Of a stretch of DNA of 34,032 nucleotides, positions 15,491-24,068 are shown one piece after another. The position numbers were made by a program, and so were the translations under genes. Source of the stretch: Pseudomonadota bacterium (GTDB taxonomy: Bacteria > Pseudomonadota > Alphaproteobacteria > Acetobacterales > Acetobacteraceae); the NCBI GenBank assembly GCA_021841985.1, contig JAKCCP010000303.1:1-34032 (forward strand), written 5' to 3'. Position 1 is the first letter of the stretch; every line of letters starts with the position of its first letter. The notes under the pieces were generated by a model, which made no database searches, was not told the origin of the DNA, and worked only from the letters and a program-made list of their open reading frames with translations.

Positions 15491-16237
15491 TCAGGTATCG
15501 TCGAAAGAGGGAAAATCGTCTGGCGTGTTCGCGGCGTCGTCCCAGCCGCCTGCGGGGTCAGCAGGGGTGGCATCGTTCTGAGTGCTATCCCACCCGGCAT
15601 CTCCGCTCGCCGGATCGTTCGTCACATTATCCCAAGGGTTGGCTGGCGCGACGCCGGGACTTGACCAGGGCGAGCCGCCGGGCAGTGCCGGCTCGGTCGG
15701 GGAAAAACCGCCGGCCTCGGCGCGGTGGGAGGAAAACAGGTCCATCAGAGCATTGCCGACCACCATGCCGCCGGCGACGCCGGCCGCGGTCGTCAGCGCC
15801 GAGCCGAGAAATCCGCTGCCTGACCGCTGCAACAAACCGGGCTGGTAGTTGGGGGGATATTGCGGCGGCGGGGGTTGATAGGAGGGGCCGGGCGCCGGCC
15901 CCTGACCACCGCCGCCGAAAATGCCGCTGAAAAATCCGCCCGCGCGCGGCGCCGCGGTCTGCGCTTGCTGGCGGGCCTGCTCCAGCTCGGCCTGCATCTG
16001 GCGGAGGCGATTTTGCGCCTCGGCAAGCGCGTGTTCCTGGACGAAGGCGGTCTGGGTGAGGCGATAGCGCGCCGTCGGGTAGCGGGTGAAAAGCTCTGCG
16101 ATCAGGGCATCGGCCTCGGGGTCGATGGGCGGCAGCGTGGGCGCGGTGGCCGGCACGGAGCCCGCGAAGCCGCCGGCCTCGGCGCCGCTGATCCGGGCGA
16201 TGAAGCGGGTAATGATGTCGCGTTCTTCAGGGGTCAT
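15491..16237 (-). CDS. DUF2076 domain-containing protein
   Basis: A 248-residue protein of the proteobacterial DUF2076 family, function unknown. Seen: an N-terminal MTPEERDIITRFIARI helix typical of the family; a predicted coiled coil (about 66-98; EHALAEAQNRLRQMQAELEQARQQ); a Gly/Pro-rich linker (about 99-138) with GGFFSGIFGGGG and PPPPQYPP; a glycine-rich hydrophobic stretch (about 143-168; SALTTAAGVAGGMVVGNAL) that could insert in a membrane; and an acidic, Asp/Trp-rich tail ending DDFPSFDDT. The Gly/Ala hydrophobic segment followed by a disordered tail is the usual shape. It is separated from the GST gene by 55 bp. The insertion-sequence end stops right at its stop codon without breaking the frame. 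Confidence 0.85.
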   Translation of the reverse strand: MTPEERDIITRFIARISGAEAGGFAGSVPATAPTLPPIDPEADALIAELFTRYPTARYRLTQTAFVQEHALAEAQNRLRQMQAELEQARQQAQTAAPRAGGFFSGIFGGGGQGPAPGPSYQPPPPQYPPNYQPGLLQRSGSGFLGSALTTAAGVAGGMVVGNALMDLFSSHRAEAGGFSPTEPALPGGSPWSSPGVAPANPWDNVTNDPASGDAGWDSTQNDATPADPAGGWDDAANTPDDFPSFDDT

Positions 16238-16292
16238 GGCATTTGTCCTGGGTTGCCCTCATGCGCCCATGTGGCGGCAGGCGCTCGCGGCT

Positions 16293-16967
16293 TCAAGCCG
16301 GATTGTTCTCGTATTTGGCGAGTTGCCAATGGCTGGGCTCGGCCAAGGCCGCCTCATACCAAGCGGCAACCAGCGGAAAGGCACGAACACTCGCGCAATA
16401 GACGCGGGAATCGGCGGAGAGATCGGGCTCGTAGCTCAAAAAACGCGCCACCACCGGGGCATACATGGCATCGGCCGCGGTGAACGCGGCGCCGAACAAA
16501 TAGGGGCCGTCTGCGCCAAAACGCGCGCGCGTGCTGCGCCAGATCGTCTCGATCCGCGTGATATCGGCCATCGCCTCGCGGGTTCGCCCGAGGCCCGGGG
16601 CATGGCGGCCGAGATTCATTGGCATGATCTGACGCAAGCTGCGAAACCCGGCATGCATCTCGGCCGCAATCGATCGCGCCTGGGCGCGCGCGACGCTCGC
16701 TCGCGGCCACAGCGCGGGGACGATTTCAGCGCAATATTCCGCGATCGCGAGTGATTCCCAGACCTGGTGCCCGCGATGCTCGAGATAGGGCACAAGCCCG
16801 CTCGGCGAGGCTTGTCGGATGGCCGCGGTCGCGCCGTCGCCGGCCAGCGGGATCACCACCTCCTCGACATCGAGCCCGGCGAGCCGCACCATCAGCCAAC
16901 CGCGCATCGACCACGACGAATAACGCCGCGTGCCGATGAAAAGCCTGCCCTCGGCCATGGGCATCAT
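16293..16967 (-). CDS. Glutathione S-transferase family protein
   Basis: A 224-residue GST-fold protein. Seen: a thioredoxin-like N-terminal domain (about 6-85) with IGTRRYSSWSMRGWLMVRLAG, including the SSWS segment where a catalytic Ser is usual, SGLVPYLEH with the cis-Pro that binds glutathione, and VWESLAIAEYCAE, the Glu-Ser pair for the gamma-glutamyl group. A helical C-terminal domain has FGAAFTAADAMYAPVVARF with the N-capping Asp. Start: ATG 16967, whose A is shared with the ppdK stop (TAATG), so translation is probably coupled; in-frame ATGs at 16964 and 16958 are alternatives. The substrate is unknown. Pairing with ppdK is unusual. Confidence 0.88.
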   Translation of the reverse strand: MMPMAEGRLFIGTRRYSSWSMRGWLMVRLAGLDVEEVVIPLAGDGATAAIRQASPSGLVPYLEHRGHQVWESLAIAEYCAEIVPALWPRASVARAQARSIAAEMHAGFRSLRQIMPMNLGRHAPGLGRTREAMADITRIETIWRSTRARFGADGPYLFGAAFTAADAMYAPVVARFLSYEPDLSADSRVYCASVRAFPLVAAWYEAALAEPSHWQLAKYENNPA

Positions 16968-19636
16968 TACGCCGTGCGGTCGCCAGCGGCGCCGAGTGCC
17001 GCCTGGGCGGCCGCCAAGCGGGCCACCGGCACGCGATAGGGGCTGCACGAAACGTAGTCGAGCCCGACGCCCTCGCAAAAATGGATCGAGGCGGGATCGC
17101 CGCCATGCTCACCACAGATACCGAGCTTGAGCGCAGGTTTGGTAGCGCGGCCGCGTTCGGCGGCAATGCGGACCAGCGCGCCAACGCCATCGATATCGAT
17201 CGAGACGAAGGGATCCTTTTGCAGAATGCCCGCCTCGATATAGTGAGGCAGGAATTTCCCCGCGTCGTCGCGCGAGAGACCGAAAGTGGTCTGGGTGAGA
17301 TCGTTGGTGCCGAAGCTGAAGAAATCAGCGACCTTGGCGATCTCGTCGGCGACCAGGGCGGCGCGCGGCAATTCGATCATCGTGCCGATCGAATAGGCGA
17401 GCTTGCGCCCGGCGGCGATGAATACTTCCCGGGCGACTTTCTCGATCTGCGCGCGAGTGATTTCAAGCTCGCGCCTGGTGCCGACCAGCGGGATCATGAT
17501 TTCCGGCACCGGCGCTTCCCCGGCCTCGCGCGCGACCTCAAGCGCGCCCTCGAAAATCGCGCGGGCCTGCATCTCATAGATCTCGGGATAGGTGATGCCG
17601 AGACGGCAGCCGCGATGGCCGAGCATCGGATTGGCCTCGGCGAGTTCGGCGAGACGCCGTTCCATCGAGGCGACGTCCTGGCCGAGCGCGGCCGCGACCT
17701 CGGCGATCTCGTTGGCGCCATGGGGCAGGAATTCATGGAGCGGCGGGTCGAGGAGACGGATGGTGACCGGGAGCCCCGCCATGATGCGAAACAGCGCAAT
17801 GAAATCATCCCGTTGATAGGGCAGGAGTTTTTCCAGGGCGGCGCGGCGGCCGGCCTCATCATGCGCCATGATCATCTGGCGCACCGCGCTGATCCGCGCG
17901 GGGTCGAAAAACATATGCTCGGTGCGGCAGAGGCCGATCCCCTCGGCGCCGAATTTGCGCGCGGTTTCGGCATCGAGCGGGGTTTCCGCGTTGGCCCGCA
18001 CGCGCATCCGGCGATAACGATCGGCCCAGCCCATCAGGGTCACGAAATCGCCCGACATGGCGGGCTCGATCATCGCCACGGCGCCCACGAACACTTCGCC
18101 GGTCGCGCCATCGAGGGTGATGGTCTCGCCCCCCCGCACCACTTGCCCGCCGGCCGAGAGCGTCTGCGCGCCGTAATCGACGACGATGCCGCCCGCCCCG
18201 GCGACGCAAGGCCGGCCCATGCCGCGCGCCACCACCGCGGCGTGGCTGGTCATGCCGCCGCGCGTGGTCAGGATGCCGCGGGCGGCGTTCATGCCGTGGA
18301 TATCCTCGGGGCTGGTCTCGATACGCACCAAAATCACCGACTCGCCCTTGGCCGCGCGGCTTTCCGCCTCGTCGGCGCTGAACACCACCACGCCGACCGC
18401 GGCGCCGGGGCTCGCCGGCAGACCCTTGGCGAGCGCCTTGCGCGCCATCTTGGGGTCGAGCGTCGGGTGCAGCAACTGATCGAGCGACGCGGGATTGACG
18501 CGCCGCACCGCTTCGGCCTCGTCGATCAGCCCCGCCTGGGCCATCTCGACAGCGACACGAAGGCTCGCCTGCGCGGTGCGCTTGCCGTTGCGCGTTTGCA
18601 GCATGTAGAGCCTGTTCTTCTCGACGGTGAATTCGATGTCCTGCATGTCCCGATAATGTTTTTCCAGGACATCACGGATTTTCAGCAATTCGGCATAGGC
18701 GGCGGGCAGCGCCTTTTCCATGCTGCTCTCGCCGGGCTTGGCCTGCGCTTCCGAAAGCGGCTGCGGCGTGCGGATGCCGGCCACCACGTCCTCGCCCTGG
18801 GCGTTCACCAGATATTCGCCGTAAAAAACATTCTCTCCGGTTGACGGGTCGCGGGTGAAGCAAACGCCGGTCGCGCAATCATGGCCCATATTGCCGAACA
18901 CCATCGCTTGAACGTTCACCGCCGTCCCCCATTCTGCGGGGATGTCGTGCAGGCGGCGATAGGTGATGGCGCGCGGGTTCATCCAGCTCCCGAACACCGC
19001 CCCGATCGCGCCCCAAAGCTGATCCTCGGGATCTTGGGGAAAAGGTTTTCCGGTTTCTTCCTCGATCATGTCCTTGTAGGCGGCAACCACGCGGTGCCAG
19101 TCCTGGGCGCTGAGCGCGGTATCCTCGATGGCGCCTTCATCGAGCTTCACATGCTCGATGATCTCCTCGAAACGATGATGGTCGACGCCGAGCACCACCG
19201 AGCCATACATCTGGATGAACCGGCGATAGCTGTCCCAGGCGAAGCGGGCATCGCCAGAGGCCTCGCCGAGCCCCTCCACGGTCAGATCATTGAGGCCGAG
19301 ATTGAGCACCGTATCCATCATTCCCGGCATCGAGACGCGGGCACCCGAGCGCACCGAGACCAGAAGCGGCTTGTGCTTGTCGCCAAATTTCCGCCCCGTG
19401 GCCTGCTCGATGCGGGCGAGAGCGGCGCGGACCTCGGCCTCCAGCCCGTCGGGATAGCGGCGCTCATTCTCGTAAAACGCCGTGCAGACCGCGGTGGTGA
19501 TGGTAAAGCCGGGCGGCACGGGAAGCCCGATCGCCGCCATCTCGGCGAGATTGGCACCCTTGCCGCCGAGCAAATCGCGCATCTCCGCGCGGCCCTCGTT
19601 GTGCCCGGCGCCGAAGCTGTACACAAATTTGGTCAT
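16967..19636 (-). CDS. ppdK: Pyruvate, phosphate dikinase
   Basis: An 889-residue three-domain enzyme interconverting pyruvate, ATP and phosphate with PEP, AMP and diphosphate. Seen: the N-terminal ATP-grasp domain (KFVYSFGAG, LLGGKGANLAEM, SVRSGARVSMPGMMDT); the swivelling domain with catalytic His465 in GGMTSHAAVVARG and the regulatory Thr463 two residues before; and the C-terminal PEP/pyruvate barrel with Cys841 in LGICGEHGGDP. All are intact and the length is normal for bacteria. I start at ATG 19636 because AAGGAGGG lies upstream; extension to 19762 would run through the AT-rich repeat. Thr463 is the position at which PPDK regulatory proteins (DUF299) act in other organisms. It is downstream of glyS and coupled to a GST gene. 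Confidence 0.97.
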   Translation of the reverse strand: MTKFVYSFGAGHNEGRAEMRDLLGGKGANLAEMAAIGLPVPPGFTITTAVCTAFYENERRYPDGLEAEVRAALARIEQATGRKFGDKHKPLLVSVRSGARVSMPGMMDTVLNLGLNDLTVEGLGEASGDARFAWDSYRRFIQMYGSVVLGVDHHRFEEIIEHVKLDEGAIEDTALSAQDWHRVVAAYKDMIEEETGKPFPQDPEDQLWGAIGAVFGSWMNPRAITYRRLHDIPAEWGTAVNVQAMVFGNMGHDCATGVCFTRDPSTGENVFYGEYLVNAQGEDVVAGIRTPQPLSEAQAKPGESSMEKALPAAYAELLKIRDVLEKHYRDMQDIEFTVEKNRLYMLQTRNGKRTAQASLRVAVEMAQAGLIDEAEAVRRVNPASLDQLLHPTLDPKMARKALAKGLPASPGAAVGVVVFSADEAESRAAKGESVILVRIETSPEDIHGMNAARGILTTRGGMTSHAAVVARGMGRPCVAGAGGIVVDYGAQTLSAGGQVVRGGETITLDGATGEVFVGAVAMIEPAMSGDFVTLMGWADRYRRMRVRANAETPLDAETARKFGAEGIGLCRTEHMFFDPARISAVRQMIMAHDEAGRRAALEKLLPYQRDDFIALFRIMAGLPVTIRLLDPPLHEFLPHGANEIAEVAAALGQDVASMERRLAELAEANPMLGHRGCRLGITYPEIYEMQARAIFEGALEVAREAGEAPVPEIMIPLVGTRRELEITRAQIEKVAREVFIAAGRKLAYSIGTMIELPRAALVADEIAKVADFFSFGTNDLTQTTFGLSRDDAGKFLPHYIEAGILQKDPFVSIDIDGVGALVRIAAERGRATKPALKLGICGEHGGDPASIHFCEGVGLDYVSCSPYRVPVARLAAAQAALGAAGDRTA

Positions 19637-19670
19637 GCGGCGGCCCTCCTTGAGGATATTACCCACATTG

Positions 19671-19817
19671 GGGCAAGAAAATCTTCTTTTTCTGAAGAAA
19701 AAGAAGCAAAAAGACTTTCTTCCGGTTCTCTCGGAGCGGCACCGCCGACACCACCGCACCACGGAAGAAAAGTTTTCTGGTTCTTTTTTTCAAAAAAGAA
19801 CATTTTTTCCTTTAGCC
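19671..19817. repeat. Two inverted copies of an AT-rich palindromic element
   Basis: Two copies of about 50 bp face each other across a 37-bp GC-rich spacer. The left copy (19671-19724) contains the hairpin CTTCTTTTTC (19683-19692) with GAAAAAGAAG (19697-19706). The right copy (19762-about 19817) contains GTTCTTTTTT (19780-19789) with AAAAAAGAAC (19792-19801). Outer parts also match in reverse complement: ACTTTCTTCCG (19714-19724) against CGGAAGAAAAGT (19762-19773), and both far ends run into GGGC/GCCC. It lies between glyS (ends 19812) and ppdK (starts 19636), and the right end touches the glyS stop. It is far more AT-rich than anything nearby. Confidence 0.8.
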
Positions 19818-21908
19818 CTCGATGAGCGAGAAATCGGCGAAGCGGTTCATGGTATCGCGGATACGTGAAAGAAGTTTCAAGCGATTGCGGCGGAGATCGG
19901 GGTTGGGGTCGTTGACGGTGACTTTGTTGAAAAACGCGTCGATCGGCGTGCGGAGGCCCGCCATCGCGCGCATCGCGGCGGCAAAATCCTCAGCGCGCAG
20001 GGCGGTGTCGATGTCGCCGCTCGCAACAGCGAGCGCTTCATGGAGCGCGTGTTCCTCGGGTTGGGTAAACAAGGCGGGGTCGGGCTCTCCCGCGTGCGGG
20101 CCGTCTTTCTTGTCCTCGATGCGGACGATATTGACCGCGCGGCGGTAGCCCGCGAAGAGATTCGTGCCATCCTCCGCTTTCAGAAGATCAGCGAGGGCCT
20201 GGGCCTTCGCGATGAGAAGCAAGAGGTCATCGCGTCCTTCATCCGCGCGCTGCGCGAAGAACGCGGCAGACGCGATGTCATGGCGCAAATCTTCTTCGCG
20301 AAGCTGAATTTTTAGGCGTTCCTCAATGAATCCGCCAATACTGACATGATAATAAGCCCGCTGTGCCTGTTCGTCGGGCACGGCAGGTAGGTTCAGCGAT
20401 CCCAATGCAGAATCAATCAGCGGCCACAGGGAGAGCCGAAGGCGATGTTCGCGGATGATCCGAATGACGCCCAAAGCTGCGCGGCGGAGTGCGTAGGGAT
20501 CACCGGAGCCGGTCGGGCGTTCGCCGATCGCGAAGAAACCGGCCAATTGGTCGATTTTGTCGGCCAGCGCGACGGCGATCGGAACCGGTGCCGTCGGCAC
20601 GGAGTCGCCCGCGCCCTTGGGGAGATAGTGATCGCGGATCGCCTCGGCGATCTCGCGTGGTTCGCCATCATACAGCGCGTAGTAATAGCCCATCACGCCT
20701 TGCAGTTCGGGAAATTCGCCGACCATGCCGGTGGTGAGATCGGCTTTGGCGAGCAGGCCCGCACGACATGCCAAATCCACATCAGCGCCCACCAAAGGCG
20801 CGATATGCGCCGCAAGCTTCTCCAGACGCTTGGCGCGGTCGTACTGCGTGCCGAGCCTGGCGTGGAAGGTGACCGTTTTCAGCGCCTCGACCCGGCTTTT
20901 CAGCCTCACCCGTCGGTCGAGATCATAAAAATGCCGTGCATCCGCGAGGCGGGCGCGGAGAACCCGCTCGTTGCCAGCGATGATCGCGGCACCGCCGTCA
21001 CTTGCCGCGATATTGGCGACGAACGCGAAATAAGGCGCCAGCGTGTGGTCCTTCGCGCTGTGGAGCGCGAAATAGCGCTGGTTCACCCGCATCGAAACCT
21101 GGCGCACCTCGGGCGGCAAATCCATGAAGCGGGCATCGATCGCCCCGAGCAACGCGACCGGCCATTCGACCAGGCCGGTGACTTCGTCGAGTAGCCCGTC
21201 ATCCTCGACCACATTCAGGCCCTTCGCCTGCGCAACCTCCGCGATCCCTTCGGCAATCCGGCTTCGCCGCTCGGCGGGATCGGCGATGACGAAACGTTCC
21301 CGCAACGCCTTTTGCCACTCATTGACGCCGCGCACGGCGAAGGCGCCGGGGGCCATGAAGCGATGCCCCTCGGTCTCGTTGCCAGAGGTCAGCCCGTGCC
21401 CGTCATCCTCGCCCTGGCGCAGATCGAAACGCACCACCTCGCCATCGAGGAGGCAGACGATACGCCGCAGCGGCCGCACCCAGGTGAACCGGCTATTCCC
21501 CGCGCCCCAGCGCATCGATTTCGGCCACGGAAAGCGCCAGAGCAGGCCGGGCAGCGCGGCTGCGATCAATTCCGATGCGGTTTGTCCGGCGATGAGCCGG
21601 TGCAGCACCCAGTAATCGCCCTCGGCCACGAGGTCTTCGCGGGCGGCATCGTGTTTGCGCAGGAACCCGGCGAGCGCTGCCTCCGGCGCGCTCAAACGCG
21701 GGCCGCGCTCGGTGCTCTCGCGCGCGGCGACCTCGCCCCTGACCTCGACCGCGAGCGCGATCCGCCGCGGCTCCCAGAACAGGCGGGGCACGCCCGGCAC
21801 CAGCGGCGCCAAGGCCTCGGCGATCAGGCGCGCGAGGGTTTCGGCGCCCCGCGCCTGCAGCCGCGCCGGGATCTCCTCGCTGAACAATTCGAGAAAGAAT
21901 TCCGGCAT
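19812..21908 (-). CDS. glyS: Glycine--tRNA ligase beta subunit
   Basis: A 698-residue beta subunit of the tetrameric (alpha2beta2) bacterial glycyl-tRNA synthetase. Seen: the diagnostic start MPEFFLELFSEEIPAR; WEPRRIALAV; FPWPKSMRWG followed by FTWVRPLRRIVCLLDGE; EWPVALLG; VSMRVNQRYFAL; the HD-type segment KADLTTGMVGEFPELQGVMG; and DPYALRRAALGVIRII, then the C-terminal anticodon-binding-like region (DFAAAMRAMAGLRTPIDAFF). Length is normal. It starts 3 bp after glyQ on the same strand, as in most bacteria with this two-subunit enzyme. The stop codon abuts the AT-rich repeat that may end the transcript. Confidence 0.97.
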   Translation of the reverse strand: MPEFFLELFSEEIPARLQARGAETLARLIAEALAPLVPGVPRLFWEPRRIALAVEVRGEVAARESTERGPRLSAPEAALAGFLRKHDAAREDLVAEGDYWVLHRLIAGQTASELIAAALPGLLWRFPWPKSMRWGAGNSRFTWVRPLRRIVCLLDGEVVRFDLRQGEDDGHGLTSGNETEGHRFMAPGAFAVRGVNEWQKALRERFVIADPAERRSRIAEGIAEVAQAKGLNVVEDDGLLDEVTGLVEWPVALLGAIDARFMDLPPEVRQVSMRVNQRYFALHSAKDHTLAPYFAFVANIAASDGGAAIIAGNERVLRARLADARHFYDLDRRVRLKSRVEALKTVTFHARLGTQYDRAKRLEKLAAHIAPLVGADVDLACRAGLLAKADLTTGMVGEFPELQGVMGYYYALYDGEPREIAEAIRDHYLPKGAGDSVPTAPVPIAVALADKIDQLAGFFAIGERPTGSGDPYALRRAALGVIRIIREHRLRLSLWPLIDSALGSLNLPAVPDEQAQRAYYHVSIGGFIEERLKIQLREEDLRHDIASAAFFAQRADEGRDDLLLLIAKAQALADLLKAEDGTNLFAGYRRAVNIVRIEDKKDGPHAGEPDPALFTQPEEHALHEALAVASGDIDTALRAEDFAAAMRAMAGLRTPIDAFFNKVTVNDPNPDLRRNRLKLLSRIRDTMNRFADFSLIEG

Positions 21909-21911
21909 TGG

Positions 21912-22775
21912 TCAGCCCTCGCCCGCGAGCCAGGCTTCGGCACAGCGTTTGGCGAGGGCGCGGACGCGCCCGATGTAAGCGGCGCGCTCGGCGACGCTGA
22001 TCACGCCGCGGGCATCGAGCAGGTTGAAGAGATGGCTCGCCTTGATGCACTGGTCATAGGCCGGCTGCGCGACCCCGGCTTCGGCGAGACGGACGCATTC
22101 GGCTTCCGCGTCGGCGAAATGGCGCGCCAGCATCGCGGTATCGGCCAACTCGAAATTATGCCTGCTGTAATCGCGCTCGGCGCGCAAAAAAACATCGCCG
22201 TATGTTACGCCGGCGCCGTTGAAGTCGAGGTCAAAAACGTTTTCGACGCCCTGGACATACATCGCAAGGCGCTCCAAGCCATAGGTCAGCTCGGCACTGG
22301 GGAGCGCGCACCCAATCCCGCCGACCTGCTGGAAATAGGTGAACTGCGTCACCTCCATGCCGTCGCACCAGACCTCCCAGCCCAACCCCCAGGCGCCGAG
22401 CGTCGGGCTCTCCCAATCATCCTCGACAAAGCGGATATCGTGCCGCTTGGGGTCGATCCCGAGCGCGCGATAGCTGTCCAGAAGCAGCGCCTGCGGATCC
22501 GGCGGGCTTGGCTTCAGGATCACCTGATACTGATAATAATGCTGCAAGCGATTCGGATTCTCGCCATAGCGCCCGTCGCTCGGCCGGCGGGAGGGCTGGA
22601 CGTAAGCGGCACGCCAGGGTTTGGCCCCGAGCGCGCGGAGGGTCGTTGCCGGATGGAAGGTGCCGGCGCCGACCTCCATGTCGTAGGGCTGCAGGATCAG
22701 ACAGCCCTGCCGCGACCAGTAGTCATGCAGGCGGAGGATCAGCTCCTGAAAGCTCGGCGCGGGCATGGGCTCCAT
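21912..22775 (-). CDS. glyQ: Glycine--tRNA ligase alpha subunit
   Basis: A 287-residue class II catalytic subunit. Seen: [58 protein letters not shown], the motif 2 region [21 protein letters not shown], and [11 protein letters not shown] (motif 3-like). Every conserved block of GlyQ is present, and the partner glyS follows after 3 bp. The start is ambiguous: ATG 22775 lacks a clear ribosome site, whereas ATG 22766 has GGAG three bases upstream. The difference is three residues. No T-box or riboswitch is recognisable in the short upstream gap, which is occupied by a GC-rich palindrome. Confidence 0.97.
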   Translation of the reverse strand: MEPMPAPSFQELILRLHDYWSRQGCLILQPYDMEVGAGTFHPATTLRALGAKPWRAAYVQPSRRPSDGRYGENPNRLQHYYQYQVILKPSPPDPQALLLDSYRALGIDPKRHDIRFVEDDWESPTLGAWGLGWEVWCDGMEVTQFTYFQQVGGIGCALPSAELTYGLERLAMYVQGVENVFDLDFNGAGVTYGDVFLRAERDYSRHNFELADTAMLARHFADAEAECVRLAEAGVAQPAYDQCIKASHLFNLLDARGVISVAERAAYIGRVRALAKRCAEAWLAGEG

Positions 22776-22844
22776 TGACGAAACGGGGGCGGGGCGTCAG
22801 ATGGCGCGCACCATAGGGGCCAAGCCTGGCCCGGGCAAGGCGAG

Positions 22845-22923
22845 GGGCGCCGCCCTGGACCCTTCCCCCCCTTCAGGGCGGGGGTCTGGGGCCACTGGCC
22901 CCAGCGGGTCCAGGGCGGCGCCC
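22845..22923. repeat. Nested GC-rich palindromic element
   Basis: An outer perfect 18-bp inverted repeat (22845-22862 with 22906-22923) encloses a second perfect palindrome, CTGGGGCCA-C-TGGCCCCAG (about 22886-22904), and a C-run/G-run pair. The outer arm GGGCGCCGCCCTGGACCC resembles 5938-5955. It lies between the doxDA stop (22949) and the glyQ start (22775), on the transcript end of doxDA, and could act as its terminator. Confidence 0.85.
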
Positions 22924-22948
22924 TGGTCTTGCCTTCCCCCGCGCCGGC

Positions 22949-24049
22949 TCAGTGTGGTGCGGGCAGCGAGAGCGTGAAGACGTGGTTGTTGGCGCTGGTG
23001 AGTTTCAGCACGTAGTTCGGCGCCGACAGCGTGGGAGTACCGGCGGGTGGCAGGGTGATGGTCGCCATCGCGCCGATGCCAGCGGTGATCCCGAACGGGC
23101 CAGGCTTGAATTGCTGGTAGTCAAAATCGTTGACGATGGCGGTTTTCGGCAGGGTGGTGAGGGTTTTGGTGTCCCAGTGCTCCGCCATTTGGCCGCTGCC
23201 AGCCTCCACCAACGCGGCATCGACGATATGCGAGGGCGCCTCGGGCGTGCCGGCGTCGAGATAGGCGTGGAAGCGCACGCTGCCATCGGCGGCAAGCACG
23301 CCGTCGCTGAGCGAGACATGGTGCTTGCTCGGACTGACCGGGCCACCATGGAAGGGCGTCACGACGGAGCCGCGGTAATAGCTGTAGGTGCCGATATCGA
23401 ACACCGCGACGAAGGCGAAGAGGGCGAGCGCCAGCGTGCGCAGCCGGCCGTCATCGAGCGGCAGCGGCAGGCTGCCGGCGGTCCAGCGGAACCATCCCCG
23501 CCCAGCCAGCGCCGGATTACGCCGCAGGCGGACATTATCGAGCGCATAGGCGCCGCCGCCGGCGAGCAGCAGCGTCGTGCCCATGGCGAGGTTACAGGCC
23601 GCCATCGTCCATTCATCGATGCAGGTGGCGCCCTGCCAGCCGAACATGAGCATCAGCACCACCGAGAACCCGACCGAGACCAGGGCGGAGGCGCGGGTGA
23701 AGAGGCCGAGCATGAGAAAAAGCCCGGCGATCAGCTCGGCGGCGCTGAACAGGATGACCCCGGCATAGAGCAGCACGAAATGGTGCAGCATATAGGCGAT
23801 CACCTTGTCCATCCCGAGGATCGCGCCGGGCATGGCCGTGTGGAACTTATGCGCCATCCAGTTGTGCCCGCTCCAGGCGTCGAGCTTGGAGGGGGCGTAG
23901 ATGAAGCGGCGCGAGCCGCCGCCCCAATAGATGAAGCCCTGGATGAAGCGCACCGCGAGCAGGCCGAGCCCGGCATTGCGCCAGCCGGCATCCGCCAGCG
24001 AACGTCCGGCGAGATCGGGGGCGAATGATTTGAGCGTGGTGGTGTTCAT
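22949..24049 (-). CDS. DoxDA-type fusion, thiosulfate:quinone oxidoreductase-like membrane protein
   Basis: A 366-residue membrane protein combining a DoxD/DoxX four-helix domain (residues about 25-175, with hydrophobic segments near 26-45, 88-118, 120-140 and 148-168) with another helix (about 204-220) and a periplasmic C-terminal DoxA-like domain (about 221-366). In Acidianus, DoxD and DoxA are the two subunits of thiosulfate:quinone oxidoreductase, oxidising thiosulfate to tetrathionate; fused forms are known in acidophilic proteobacteria. Seen: FIQGFIYWGGGSRRFIYAP, GLFTRASALVSVGFSVVLML, GTYSYYRGSVVTPFHGGPVS, and FKPGPFGITAGIGAMATI. ATG 24049 is chosen because AGGAG lies seven bases upstream. 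It is 19 bp downstream of a binding-protein gene. Activity on thiosulfate is inferred from family. Confidence 0.85.
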   Translation of the reverse strand: MNTTTLKSFAPDLAGRSLADAGWRNAGLGLLAVRFIQGFIYWGGGSRRFIYAPSKLDAWSGHNWMAHKFHTAMPGAILGMDKVIAYMLHHFVLLYAGVILFSAAELIAGLFLMLGLFTRASALVSVGFSVVLMLMFGWQGATCIDEWTMAACNLAMGTTLLLAGGGAYALDNVRLRRNPALAGRGWFRWTAGSLPLPLDDGRLRTLALALFAFVAVFDIGTYSYYRGSVVTPFHGGPVSPSKHHVSLSDGVLAADGSVRFHAYLDAGTPEAPSHIVDAALVEAGSGQMAEHWDTKTLTTLPKTAIVNDFDYQQFKPGPFGITAGIGAMATITLPPAGTPTLSAPNYVLKLTSANNHVFTLSLPAPH

Positions 24050-24068
24050 GCTTCTTCTCCTGGCCGGC

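Noticed and set aside
17081..18844. A 587-codon open frame antisense to ppdK
   Set aside because: Same cause: a GC-rich antisense shadow of ppdK, with no ribosome site and low-complexity composition.
22776..22844. A riboswitch or T-box leader for glyQS
   Set aside because: The upstream gap is short and has no T-box or glycine riboswitch pattern; it consists mainly of the palindromic element.
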